A stretch of DNA of 64,000 bases from Syncephalastrum monosporum B8922 (taxonomy: Eukaryota; Mucoromycota; Mucoromycetes; Mucorales; Syncephalastraceae): NCBI GenBank assembly GCA_000697355.1, contig JNEN01001207.1, positions 62,001 to 126,000 of the forward strand, in the 5' to 3' direction. The position numbers and the translations under genes were made by a program. A model generated the notes under the pieces. It ran no database searches. It saw only the letters and a program-made list of their open reading frames with translations, and was not told the origin of the DNA. Shown in pieces: positions 35,043 through 46,600 of the stretch (its first letter is position 1; each line of letters begins with the position of its first letter).

Positions 35043-36323
35043 TCACAATGCCGCCACAACAGGGGCCTCGCGAGGTCTGTGCAGGCCCGCCTTGAAAGTG
35101 CGTTCGTGGGCGACGAGTTGGTCCATGTTGTCTTTCACCTTGCGAGCCCAGATGCGGGCAGAGCGATCCGTCATGGGCTTGTACTTGGATCGGGCAGTCA
35201 GCCAGTCCAAAAGTGCACCATCATCCACAGCAGGCACGGCCATGTTTTTGAGGCAGCCTTGCACGCGCTTGACATTGTCAGAGAGAACCTCGTCCTTTGT
35301 CAGGCGCGTGACGAAGATCTTCACCGACCGGTCCGTCATGGCTACTCTGCTCTTTCCTTTGACGGTCAAAAGCGTGGCGAGCGCATAGTCTTGAATAGGC
35401 GGCAAGCGGCTGCTCTGGATATGGGCTTGGACGCGCCGCATGTTCTCGACAAGGAGCCGGTCGCGTTCGTTCGGATTGAGAAGCGTGGTGCAGTGCTCGT
35501 CGCTCTCTGACTGGGCCAGCTTCCATTTGATCAGCTTCTTGGCAAAGGATGCGGAGGACTGCGTGTCCAGCAAGTGGTATTGACGCTTGATGTCGAGTAC
35601 CCTGATCATCAGGTCTCTGTCCATGATGGTGACGAGGTTGTGCTCCTTGAGGTACAGCTGAAGGCGTGTTCCGTTCTCGGGCAGGTAAGCCTTATAACTG
35701 TCTGCTTCGTAGCGGGCCACGTCCTCCAGAAACACTTTGAACCGGGCGCGCTCCTCCAAGGTTGGCTCAGGCTTCATCTTGTAGTTTGCGGGTAGCCAAA
35801 GATACCACCGGCCCGACACCTGCGTCGTTCCCCAAAAGTGCTTTGGCTCTCTGTGGAGGGGTCCGTGGGCTATGGTGAAGAAGCAATGGTAGCAGAAGCG
35901 CACAGCCTGGGGCCAAAAGACACGGGTGCGTTTCATCCTTCCGCAGAGCTCGCAGTCGTAGTGAGAGTACAGGGAAACGACGCGCTTTTCCGAATACTCT
36001 GGATGACGCGGGAGCACCAGTTGCTGAGTTTGCTGACCCCATGCATGAAGCCCCTCCTTGCCAGTGATAGACAGTAGCTGGGTCAATTTCCTGCAACATC
36101 TCTCGAGTTGGAAGAGGTCAAGCGGGAGGAGGAACCTGAACAAACGCGACTGACGTAGGAGAAGACAACACGAATAGTTCAGTACAACACGGCCTTCCAA
36201 AGTGCCGAGCAATCTTTAGGTCTGACGACGTGAGCCCGACACGTCTTTGTATATACGTACTAGAATCTCCAGCGGAAAAGCTAGAATCTGGTCCGTCAGT
36301 GACTCCGTCTTTTCACCAGGCAT
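35043..36323 (-). CDS. F-box protein with a CxxC zinc-type pair
   Basis: Two exons on minus, 36323-36261 and 36149-35043, 389 aa. The intron (36260-36150) joins FPLEIL to SRLFRFLLPLDLFQLERCCR, which restores a full F-box at about residues 14-50; the intronless reading would lose its first helix. F-box proteins link SCF ubiquitin ligases to substrates. After the F-box comes Cys87-x2-Cys90 and Cys107-x2-Cys110 (CELCGRMKR ... CYHC), a probable zinc site, followed by WYLWLPANYK. The C-terminal half has two similar segments, AMTDRSVKIFVTRLTKDEVL and PMTDRSARIWARKVKDNM, suggesting an internal repeat. Substrate unknown. The start at 36323 is the first in-frame ATG. Confidence 0.75.
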
Positions 36324-37261
36324 GAAGTAGACGCGTAAAAGTGGAAAGAAAAGAAAAAAGTGAGCCGCTTATGGGTGAGAAAAATCAGTACTTTTTTTAT
36401 TTCTCTTTCTAGGAAGTGTTGACCTCAGCAAATGTTGTCATCTCCAGGCCCGTGGGTCGTCAATCAGACTTACGATAACCATTTTTTGGTGTCTGTTCTT
36501 TATTCTTCTCTATTCTTATCGTGAACTTTCGATACATTCTGCATACAGACAAAGGATGCGATTATCTATCGCTTCTCATGAAACGATCGTGTCAGCATGT
36601 AGCTTATTCCTCTCTTTTTTTTTCTTTATTGTGCCATTGACACAGTTCAGAGACTCTCATAAAAAGGACGGAGTAGAAAGTCTGCGCATTGATGTGTCCC
36701 CAGGCCCAGCGGTCAATGTTTAAAAAAAAGAGGGTCAGGATTTAGCATTAAAAATTGACAGCGCGTTGTAAATTAAAAGTGTTTGTACCATGCAGGGCAT
36801 ACATCTAGCCAGGTCATGAACTCTTTTAAATATGATGGCCCCTTTCAATGCCCTTAAAGGCCACAATAGACATGCTGTGGTGTACGCTTTCAACTAAAGG
36901 TGTATCGTATGTACAAGAATCTTTTTATGCGTTGCGCCGCGATAGGATGGCAAGATCAACAATACACTGCACACGAGGATGGATTTGACAGCTTCATATC
37001 ATCCAAAATAAGCAGCTGCCAATCCCGAGGAAGAATGCGTTAGCCGACAGAGAAAGAATGACGTGCTCTTTGCTGGATGACATGGATGTGAATAAAGGTC
37101 TCTAAAAATGGACGCGCAGGTGGAGTTTTGACGTAAATAAAAAAAAAAAAAGTGAAACGCGCGACAGGCTACGAAAAACACGATATTTTTTTTGTCGCGC
37201 TTCATTTCTTTTCTCCTTTTTTTCTTCCTCTTCCTTGTAGATATCTATTTAAGACATTAGA
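36324..37261. other. Divergent intergenic region, 0.9 kb
   Basis: AT-rich spacer between the F-box gene (minus) and the dUTPase gene (plus). Small frames only, none with motifs. A-run at 37138-37151 and T-rich pyrimidine leader just before 37262. Confidence 0.5.
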
Positions 37262-37820
37262 ATGGTGTCACCCCGTCTGCTCGTCAAGTGCCTCTCAGAG
37301 AACGCAAAGATCCCTACCCGTGGCTCGGCGCATGCTGCCGGCTATGACCTCTACAGGTACACAAAGAGCACCGTCAAACGAAGAAAGACCGTCCTCAACC
37401 TGAAACAGTGCAGCGTCGATCGTGATTCCTGCTCAGGGCAAAGCCATTGTGCCGACCGATCTCTCGATTGCCGTTCCCGATGGTTGCTATGGTCGTGTTG
37501 CTCCGCGATCGGGCTTGGCAGCGAAGCATCACCTCGACACGGGCGCCGGCGTGATTGACGCGGACTACCGAGGCCCTGTGGGCGTGGTCCTGTTTAACTT
37601 TTCGCAGGTGGACTACCAAGGTATGTCTCTGTCGCATCCATCTCAGTCGCACTCGCACTGCTCTCGGCTGACACCCCTCCCCCGCCCCGTAGTGAACCAA
37701 GGCGACCGTGTTGCTCAGCTTGTGCTGGAGCGGATCTATACCCCCGACGTGGTTGAGGTCGAGGACCTGGAAGCCACCGCGCGTGGCGAGAACGGCTTTG
37801 GCTCGACTGGCCACCAGTAG
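37262..37820 (+). CDS. DUT1: Deoxyuridine 5'-triphosphate nucleotidohydrolase (dUTPase)
   Basis: Three exons, 37262-37356, 37409-37620 and 37693-37820, 144 aa, typical of trimeric dUTPases. It converts dUTP to dUMP and pyrophosphate, keeping uracil out of DNA and feeding dTMP synthesis. Motif 1 is [11 protein letters not shown] (split by intron 1), motif 2 APRSGLAAK, motif 3 [11 protein letters not shown] with the catalytic Asp and Tyr, motif 4 [15 protein letters not shown], motif 5 [10 protein letters not shown] at the C-terminus that closes on the substrate. All five motifs are present and intact. No targeting signal, so nuclear or cytosolic. Confidence 0.95.
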
Positions 37821-38243
37821 ACTTTCAGAGACATAATCAATGTATGTCGTGTACATAACATGCCGGTCTTGGCATGCATTTTCCATCCTAGGGTGCGGGA
37901 AGAGAAAGGGTCCATCCAGATCAGAAATGGATGAAGCCGGACTTTTGCTATACAAGATTGACATCTATGCATTGATATTAAAGAGAAAAGAATGTGCGCT
38001 GTTATCATGCATAGATAGATAGATCAGTGAGTGAACCCATATGTAGATGGGGGAGTCTACGCATATGGCTATTATTTTTTTGCGTCTACTGGAGGCGTAA
38101 ATTTGGAGAGCGAGGGAGGGGGGGGGGGGGGGAATAACAAAGGGGAAGAGAGTGGGAACAAGGATGTGTCGGGGCCTCTTATTTTTCTTCCTTGCACAAC
38201 TCTTTTTTACCCGCAACCGACGGAACCGATCGCGCCGTGCAAG
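37821..38243. other. Intergenic with a 15-G run
   Basis: Spacer between dUTPase and CK1. A run of 15 G occupies 38118-38132, about 110 bp before the CK1 start. A GATA tetranucleotide repeat is at about 38012-38023. No gene seen. Confidence 0.5.
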
Positions 38244-40030
38244 ATGACCGCGCACCAATTCCGCCAAGGTCGTTCCGGTTCAACATCTCCTCAGTCATCC
38301 TCCAATGTTGTGGGTGTTCACTACCGCGTGGGCAGGAAGATTGGCGAGGGCAGCTTTGGTATTATTTACGAAGGTATGCAACTCGTTAAACGACCACGGC
38401 AGGATCCTCTTTTGCTCTGCTGTCCGCTCCTCTACTTTACTCTGTTGTCGTGTACTGTACCATGGACCCATTTGTTAACTCTGACATTGGCTAGGTACCA
38501 ACCTTCTCAACAATCAACAGGTTGCCATCAAATTTGAGCCTCGGAAATCAGACGCTCCTCAATTGCGTGATGAATACAGAACCTATAAAATACTTGCCGG
38601 TCTCAGTATGTAACAATCGAGGAGTTTTTCCGCCTCCTCTGAATATGGCAGTATGCGATACTGCGTTATTGACACCGACTGTTTCCGTCTCTTTTTTTTC
38701 TCCTCGTATAGCTGGCATACCTACTGCATACTACTTTGGTCAGGAAGGACTGCACAATATTCTCGTGATCGATATGCTCGGGCCAAGCCTGGAGGATTTA
38801 TTCGACATGTGCAACCGCAGATTTAGTGTCAAGACCGTCGCTATGCTGGCCAAGCAAATGGTAACACTGGCAACTACTTGACATGTGCGTTCCACTTTTG
38901 ACACTTTTGCGCCCATCTTTGTATGTTGTAGATCTCCCGTGTCCAGAGTATCCATGAAAGGAATCTCATCTATCGCGATATCAAGCCAGATAACTTTTTG
39001 ATTGGACGGCCTGGCACTAAACACGCCAACACTATCTACATGATTGATTTCGGCATGGTATAGGATAACACGGTTCAATGCATTGCGAAGATACTCACTC
39101 TTCCTCTTTGCCTCTTTTTTTTTCTTTATTCTGTCTTATCCTTCATGAGTAGGCCAAACAATATCGTGATCCAAAGACCAAACAGCACATACCCTACCGC
39201 GAGCGAAAGAGCTTATCTGGTACAGCACGCTACATGAGCGTTAATACCCACTTGGGTCGAGGTACGTTGCTTGCATCCGACTGCTCTATCAAAGTTCACA
39301 TGTTGAAATATACTAGAGCAATCACGACGCGATGACCTGGAATCACTTGGCCATGTCTTTATGTACTTTCTGCGGGGTGCCTTACCTTGGCAAGGTCTCA
39401 AAGCTGCAACGAATAAGCAAAAGTACGAGAAAATAGGAGAGCGCAAGCAGACGACTGCCGTTAAGGATCTCTGCGAAAGTTTCCCTGGTAAGACGGAACT
39501 CACTTTTACTGTCGGGAGCAGAGCACTGAATTTCTCCTTTTGCATTGCCTTTCCCTTTACCGTGATCAGAGCAGTTTGGGATCTACTTGCAGTACGCCCG
39601 CAAACTGGGATTTGAGGAGACGCCTGACTATGACTTTATGCGCGAGCTCTTCAACAAGGTACTACTGTCGATCGGCGAGACAGACGACGGCGTATACGAC
39701 TGGATGCTGCTCAACAATGGCAAAGGCTGGGAGCACCAACGGTTGCACCGCAATCAGTCCCACCGCCATCATGGTGCGGTCGCTGCCCTCAATAATGCAG
39801 CAGCCGGCAGTCGAGGCGGACAGCAGCAACGCCGCCATTCGAAGCAGCATCAACGCCATTCGAATGCGTATCGTTCGTCTCAAGGCATGGTGGCGCAACC
39901 ACCTGTCACTTACCAAAACGTCGACACAGGTGCACTTCATCACTCGGCCGCACAAGATGCTGAGTCGGTCCGCAAAGGCGGTTTCTGGCATAGCCTCTGT
40001 TCCCTTGTCACCTGTAACATGTGCACCTAA
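38244..40030 (+). CDS. Casein kinase 1, membrane-anchored (Yck/CK1-gamma) type
   Basis: Seven exons: 38244-38373, 38495-38605, 38712-38860, 38932-39057, 39153-39261, 39317-39487, 39570-40030; 418 aa. CK1 serine/threonine kinase with the full core: [41 protein letters not shown] with catalytic Asp146, MIDFGMAKQYRD, and [20 protein letters not shown]. The tail is basic, Gln/His-rich and ends [15 protein letters not shown], with three cysteines in the last ten residues. Fungal Yck kinases carry such C-terminal cysteines as palmitoylation sites that hold them on the plasma or vacuolar membrane, so a membrane location is inferred here. Roles of that group are nutrient signalling, morphogenesis and endocytosis. 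Confidence 0.92.
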
Positions 40031-40257
40031 TACCTCCCTCGATTCTCTTCTATCTCTCACTCTCTATCTGTTTCTCTATTTCTCATGTTACTTTTTCTCC
40101 GTCATCTCAACACTTCTACTGGTTTTTTTTTCTCTCTCTCTCTCTCTTTCTCTCTATTTGAACATCCCCCAAATTCTGATACCTTTTCCAAAAATTCACT
40201 CTCAGTAACAAAGTTCCTTACTTTTACTTTTTAATCCTTTTGTTCTTTTCCTTTTTA

Positions 40258-42539
40258 ATGGCGTCGTCTCCTCCTGCGACTACGACAAAGAATTCCATTG
40301 CTGAATCTGTGCATGCTCTGCAGCAGCAAACGACACGATTCAAAGAGCAGCTGGCCATTATTCAGAAAGACGGCCAAGGCAATGAAGCTGACTTGCACGG
40401 TCTGGGCCCTGTGAATTTAAGCGAATGTCGACGCCAGTTCGCCCACGAGATTGACACGATCCGATCCATCTGCTCACAGTTCGAAACGCAAGTACTCAAC
40501 GATGTCATCAAGATGGGTGCAGGGGCCGATCCCGCGTTTCGGAAGCACTTTACGCACCTCAAAGAACAAGCTGCCCATGAAAGCACCGTCCGACGCGTCA
40601 CGAGCACGCTCACCAAAACCAAAGAACAGCTCGAGCAGATGCTCAACGAACGCGAGCCGAGCCCTGCCAAGCGGCAGACCCATCTCCTCGAGAAGCTCGC
40701 TCAGCAGGCGGGTCTCGTCGCCTTTGTGGATCACGAATCGCACCCGGATACCACCACCATCACGCTCGGCGGGACAGTCATTGTGATTGATGTAAGCATT
40801 TGGACGGTCTTCAACTCCCCTCCCCCCCCTCTTTGTCGCGCTACTGAACAAAACTTCAGATTGACATTGATAACCATGGCAATGTGTTACGCACAAAAGC
40901 GTCGTACGTCTCTGAAGTGTTGCAAAGCGACCACGATGACCGCGTCGATCATTTGCTAGCCAAGAACTTGCAGATGCATGGCATCGACCGTTTCGAGCGT
41001 AATTTGCATGCGCTCGCTCTGCCTGACAAGCTCAGCGTGAAACACCCGTCCACCGACTTCTTTTTGGTCATACGCGGCTTGCTCACCGACTTTGAGGCCA
41101 TTTTCGATCAGGAACTGTAATGTCATGATCCAAAAACCAGACATAGCGGCCTGCTAACACACGGATAGGCTTTTCTTCAACAACGAGGTATCCGACATAT
41201 TGATGGAAGGCCACGGCATACCCTGTCGGCATCTCGACTATCCCGGCCTCTCCATCGCCTACTTTATTGACAAACCTTCCCTACTCGGAACGGACTGGAC
41301 CGCGCTTCAGAGCTTATCAGCCGATCAAACAGCGTTGCTGGGCGCAGCGCGTCTCTTGATCTCCTTTGAAGAGGCAGAGACACCTCAATCCTTCTTACCC
41401 CCTGGACGGAAGCAGTTTCTCTTGCCTGTGGAGGAGACCGACGAAGAATGCGAAGAAGATGGGTAAGGCAGCATCGATGATATATTATCTCTATATGTGG
41501 GTGTCGTTAATGCATCAAGAAAAGAAAACACACCAAAGTCGCCCGTGAAACGGTTTGGCCTCTACCTTGCAGCCCGCTACGATTTGCACAGGCATTACCA
41601 AGCGCCTCCGATGCGGTGCCGGTCCGCTTTGTGGCCAAGCTCGATCCACCCATGGCAGCATCGCACCAGGCGCTGCGTTATCTGATGGTAGCTGCAGGTC
41701 TTCCTACCCCTGCCGAGGTGCCTGTCACCGAACCGGCGATGTCTGTATCATTAGAGAAAATGCTGGCGGAAGGACCCGTCAAGGATGCTACTTGGACTAT
41801 GGTAATCTTGCGAAGGCTCTATCTGGCATTGTATTCTCACAGGCTGTGATTAGGAGTTTGAGGACACCCCTGATCAGATCTACAAATGGGCCGGTACGCA
41901 AGAAACCATGGGCAAAACAGTGACTCGCATCCCGTTTACTCATCCTGTGCAGCTGTATGGTATCATCCGGGTAAGCACAAGGCACTGTGTTTTCAAATGA
42001 TTACGAATGACGCGTGCGTGCTCCTTTTGTAGTGTCTCCGGCAACAGCAGATGTTCAATACACTGTTTACCAGTATCACGCGTAACGCATCCAAACAGCC
42101 AGACCGCGAACAGCAGCAGAAGCAGCAGCTGGCACATACCATGTCGCTCGACGAAATCATGGAAGCGAACGAACAAACGACACCGGAACGCGTCCATCTG
42201 AGCATGGCATCATTCGACGCACCGCGTGTGCTCGATGTTGCACTTAATCTTCCGCTGCAACTCACAGGCTGCCCTCTCCTCGCCTTCTCGATCCGTATAC
42301 CCTTGGAGAACCCAACACGGCCTACCGTCTCGCTCCATCCGCCTGTGCCAGACGCGACCTGGCACCCCGATCTCATGGACGAAGGCACGCTGACACGCGT
42401 TATTCAGGCCGGCTACAGCGTCCCGTTACTCGTGCGATGGATCTGGAAACGACTTCAACGTCATACAGGCGAGTTTCTCCTGCGCAGCGCCAGTCGAACA
42501 GACAATGCACACGACCACAAGCGTATGCGGTTGGACTAA
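40258..42539 (+). CDS. MED1: Mediator complex subunit 1
   Basis: Six exons: 40258-40791, 40860-41116, 41169-41462, 41573-41801, 41854-41970, 42033-42539; 645 aa. MED1 is a middle-module Mediator subunit that bridges transcription factors and Pol II. Typical features are the N-terminal helical region (SVHALQQQTTRFKEQ), a QQAGLVAFVDHE segment followed by TITLGGTVIVIDIDID, HGNVLRTKASYVSEVLQ, and VDHLLAKNLQ. Downstream, RVHLSMASFDAPRVLDVA and a final short strand match the MED1 C-terminal core, and the protein ends with a basic KRMRLD that could act as a nuclear signal. It lacks the long disordered nuclear-receptor box region of animal MED1, as is usual in fungi. Convergent with the sorting nexin gene. 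Confidence 0.75.
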
Positions 42540-42841
42540 TTCTGCCAACCAAACGCACCCAGTTCACACTCCCCATTTTCTGCCGTTGTGCCGTCGTTTC
42601 GACGAAGGATGGGCATCAAATGTTGCAGAATGCATATAATGTAAATACCTTGACCCAATGCTTTCAAAGCTTTCGGATGCGTGTCTTTTTAAAAGCCCCT
42701 TGCTTCTCTGCAATATACATGCCATAGAATAGATCCTATTACGTGTCCAACACTGCAAAGGGAGTATTGCTTTCTTTGCAACTATCCCATTCTCTTGTGG
42801 TAAACGTGAAACTATATACAATAGGAACGCGATGCCTAGCA
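42540..42841. terminator. Convergent 3' region
   Basis: About 300 bp between the MED1 and sorting nexin stops. No gene; must contain both 3' ends. Inferred from position. Confidence 0.35.
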
Positions 42842-44829
42842 TCATGGGTGCGGTTGCGGCGCCAGTAGATCCACCTGCTCGCGTGCTTCTTTCCAAGACA
42901 TGGCGTTCTGTAGCCACGAAAAAGAACCGCGTCAGAATGCGTAATCTTAGATGACTTTCATTGTAAATAGCTCACCTGCTCGCAAAACGCAATGTGAATC
43001 TTTGCGTACGCGATCATCATGGATCGGAGTTCACGTGTGCGCTGCTTTTCGTACATGCTGAATTCGTGTTGAATGCTCTCCGACACTTCTTTAAGCTCGC
43101 TTTCTGTTTTCGTTGCTGCGTCTTCAAGCTATAAATGACTTGGGTGAGTGCGATACGAACACATTTCCAGACCTGCATGCATACCTGAGTGACGGTGTCC
43201 TTCAACTTTGCTATTTGATTCTTTCGCGTCGTTTCAGGGTCGATATCGATCATGCCTTGGATGGTATAGCTGACGGCATTGAGAAACTTGCGTGGGGATG
43301 ACCATTTCTTGGATCGATCGCGTGACGCACGCAAGGCCGATGCACTGGCATTAGCGGGGTATTCGTTGCTCTCGTGGCCATTGGTGGCCTCCTCGGGCGG
43401 CACGTCAGTAGGTATATCGGTAATCGCGGCAAATCCATCCTCGATGGAGCGCGTCTCTAATGAATCACTGTCGGCTGCCGAAGCACCCTCCTCTGGTTGC
43501 ATCAGGGTGGCCTTCAGCTGGGACGCCTTGTCCTCTGTCTTCAGGAGCGCATCCAATGCAGCACGCTTGTCTTGTAATGTATCGTGAATCATCTCCAGTT
43601 GCGCTTGCTTGAGCCGGCGATACCGCAGCACTTGCTTTACAATGCCTGTATACTGTGCATATTCTTGCATATGCTCCGAAAAGTCCGTTTGGATGGAGTG
43701 TGCCTGGTCATAGGTCAGTTGAAACATGCTTGGTCCAAGTCATCGTTTCGAATTACCAGTTGTCGTATCTTGAGGCTTGCGGCATCCGTCACTGTGCCTA
43801 GCTTTTCGATACTCGCAGCAACGTGTTGTGTCTCATTGAGACCAATGGTGGTATACACTGTGCCCAACTCGGCATAATCACTAGACAGCTCTTCAAAAGG
43901 GATCCTCTGTGTCAATTACTTGCAGCAGATACTTTTCTATTATTCAGTTGTACCTGATAGTCTTCGTAGGTAGCGCCGCTGCACACGATCGAGACTTGTG
44001 CTGATGGCGACGTGCTTTTCTACGTCTGCTTCGCGCGCAGTGAAACGGGCGTCGGGTGCTTTGAGCGCGTAAGATAAGGAAGGAATAGGTACAACGGAGC
44101 TGGAGCCAAACTGGGGCAAAGCGCTTGTCTCGTTGAGCAAATCACGGGGAAGAGTAGAGAGTGGCGGTGAGTTCAGGACTTCGTTCTGTCATCGGGTCAA
44201 ACCGGTGAGTCTATTTCTGATCTTCTCCTAATCCTTTCCTCTTTTTTTTTTTTTTGTCACTATCCCATTACTATAGTACTTACCCAGGGTACACTTTCAT
44301 CAAGAAAGCGATGGAAAACATGTTCATGGCATAAGCGAGGATGCGAGGCTATGCGAACGAGGAAACGGTGGAGCATGCGTTTCCGTTTCTCGACCATCTC
44401 ATCCTCATCATTTTTGACGTTTGACATGCGTTTAGTGGGTCCTTGCGCATAATAATCAGCTGCGTAAATCGGTTACGTCAGTATATAAACCCTGTTTAGC
44501 AAACAAGTGATATTACTGAGCGAGTGCTTTTCGGGGATGGGTGGCACAAGCACATCAGGATAGAGTCGTGTCAAGGCATGGCGGAACGAGTCAAAGTCAC
44601 TGTATCGTCTTTCTGCAGTTTTATCCTATATAAGGAGCTAATTTAGCCCCCCAATGATGTGACCGCAGAATATGCTTGCCTCGAAGCGGACAAGATAGAC
44701 GACAAAGCCAGAGCTGTCGGAGGTAGGCTGCTTTTTCTCCGTGCTGACAATGCCGAATGCGTTTGAGCCGACCCGCTGCAAAGTCTGACTGATGGGGCAT
44801 TCGCACGGTCGCATGGCGTGTCTCGTCAT
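42842..44829 (-). CDS. PX-BAR sorting nexin (Snx41/Atg20-like)
   Basis: Eight exons on minus: 44829-44680, 44625-44517, 44459-44284, 44185-43954, 43890-43757, 43703-43185, 43128-42976, 42907-42842; 512 aa. The N-terminal PX domain binds PI3P: GSNAFGIVSTEKKQ, FVVYLVRFE, ERRYSDFDSFRHAL, LVPPIPEKHSL, and KRKRMLHRFLVRIASHP. A long helical BAR region follows (SLDRVQRRYLRRLS, DYAELGTVYTTIGL, YAQYTGIVKQVLRYRRLKQ) and ends ALWEE-like in NAMSWKEAREQVDLL. Such proteins form tubules for endosome-to-Golgi retrieval and selective autophagy. The acceptors chosen at 43890 and 43703 skip earlier ATG frames but are the only ones keeping frame. Intron 1 has a GC donor (44679). The exact paralogue (Snx4, Snx41 or Atg20) is not settled. 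Confidence 0.78.
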
Positions 44830-45989
44830 ACGGTAAAAGCAAAAAAGTTAGAGTTCACAAGTGTTAATCGTGGTGCAATGGAAGAAGAAAAAAGCAGAGA
44901 CAACAAAAGCGGGAGAGAAAATAAAGAGAGAGAAAGTGTCGTCAACCAAGAGAGATCGAGGAATTCATGCTCGTCACTTTTCCCTTTTGGGCTATCACGG
45001 GAAAGGGGCAGCAGGTCTGCTGCGGATGGGGTACAAATTACATACCCATTGTATGCATATACATGAAGCAGGCCTTGTCTGTGCTTCTATTGTATGCGTT
45101 AGTAAGGCTACAAAGACAAACCCACAGAAGCTCTCTTCTACTGCATACTAGACAAACTTACTTATTTTCTTGCATAAGATTGAATTATATTGTTTCCTGT
45201 AGAAAACATATATCGAACGTCGCCCTTTGTGTGGGTTGTGGTTTTGCATACAACAATCACTCATAACTTCGAGCGAAGTATACTTTATATAAGTTGTAGG
45301 TATAGCAGGAATGTTTCAGCGATCAGTCAAGATGATTTTATCTTGCCTCGTCAATAATCAAGAAAACTCCATGCAATATGCGACTAGAATATCCACAGTG
45401 GCGCTACTGCCTATCATTCAAATACTGTAGTCAAAAAATAGAGCAAGTATATGGACTCCACAATGTGGCGTAGCACCTTGTTCTACTATTCCGTGTGTGT
45501 AATTGAATGGTTCAGCCAAGTTTCGGTGTTAATTATCACATATACAGTATTAAAAAGCAGGACGCTCTCAGTGCTTACGCTCCAAAAGCTACATCCATGT
45601 GTTTGTCAGTCTCTTATATGGCTGATCTATCTTGCCACACAAAGTAAACTTCCATTTGGAAGAAGATAGACTCAACACAGTGAACGACCGCTATGCTATA
45701 CGGCTGACTTCGGCTGCATCTGTACAAGTCTTTGTTTATGAACCTCTGAGGATTGAAGGTAAGGAATATCCTATGTGCCACGCTTATGCTTTGATACGAT
45801 TATAATTAGACATCCCCGCTGGTGACCGCAATTTAACATTGGGGCGTAGGCATTCGAGAAGCGCACGGATAAGCAGATGTTAGTGCATGTAGCAACACGA
45901 GAAGCACCCAGACTTTATGTATTAATTGACTTTCAGCTTCGAGGATGGCATCACCCATAATGTGGATTTTCCAAGGCGAGTGTTTATAG
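44830..45989. other. Gene-poor island, left part
   Basis: AT-rich with no open frame above about 100 codons showing bias. Next to 44829 it holds the sorting nexin promoter. Nothing else recognised. Confidence 0.5.
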
Positions 45990-46600
45990 TGTGCTTCTCA
46001 TATAAGCAAGTATGGGCAATTACGGAGAGAGATACAAATTATGAGGTTCGCGAGTACTCTATAGAGCCCCAACTTGGCCAGACTGCATTCTCCTTTTCTT
46101 GTCCCACCTGCGTGGATTGGCACGCAATTGTCCCGGCTGCAAATCATGACCTGCTTTAGACTGTGGAACGTACTGAGCAGGTGTGGAAGCTCACTGAGAT
46201 ATTTGGCGGTCTCAAAGGAATAAATCTCCAGCCATAAGCTATAAACCGTCCATTGGAACAAAGAGATAGAATGAAATATAGAAACCTACATTATGGAAAG
46301 CAAAAGAGGCATAGTGGAGTTGTAACAAGGGTTAAAATTGCCCTAATCCTTCCCGGTAGTCTGCAACTCTTACCGATTATCTGTACCGCAACCATCGCTT
46401 TTGTGCTTCGCATTTCTAGCGCGTCCTGGCAGAAGGCTACCAATCGCACCATATCTTGATGGCGCTTCATGGAATCGCCCGTTTTTGATTTTACTTTCAC
46501 AAAACCGACAGAGCAATCGATCTTTCTTTGTACCATGTTGTGTACTTCTTATATCACTCGTCGGCTTGAAATCCTGAAAGAGAACAAAGAAATGATTGTC
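45990..46600 (-). pseudogene. Decayed spliced gene of unknown family
   Basis: Two minus-strand coding blocks remain. The first (about 46536-46375) reads KIDCSVGFVKVKSK then RLVAFCQDALEMRS and VAVQIIG; it ends at a consensus GTAAGA donor (46373-46372). After an 88-nt intron, the acceptor GTAG gives GFYISFYLFVPMDGL in frame from 46285, then a stop. One base out of frame, the text resumes as YSLWLEIYSFETAKYLSELP then LLSTFHSLKQ (46240-46150). This is what a single-base frameshift in a once-spliced gene looks like. The pattern recalls a large family of function-unknown proteins in Mucorales genomes (from general memory, unverified). No 5' end could be traced. A sequencing error is the alternative to true decay. 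Confidence 0.45.

Noticed and set aside
36212..36212. F-box protein read as starting inside the intron (in-frame non-ATG at 36212)
   Set aside because: Using the upstream ATG at 36323 and the intron 36260-36150 restores the first F-box helix FPLEIL; the other start loses it.
43017..43727. Sorting nexin middle part read as a separate 236-codon gene starting at 43727
   Set aside because: The frame joins smoothly by a 53-nt intron (43756-43704) to the upstream PX and BAR exons, so the ATG at 43727 lies in an intron.
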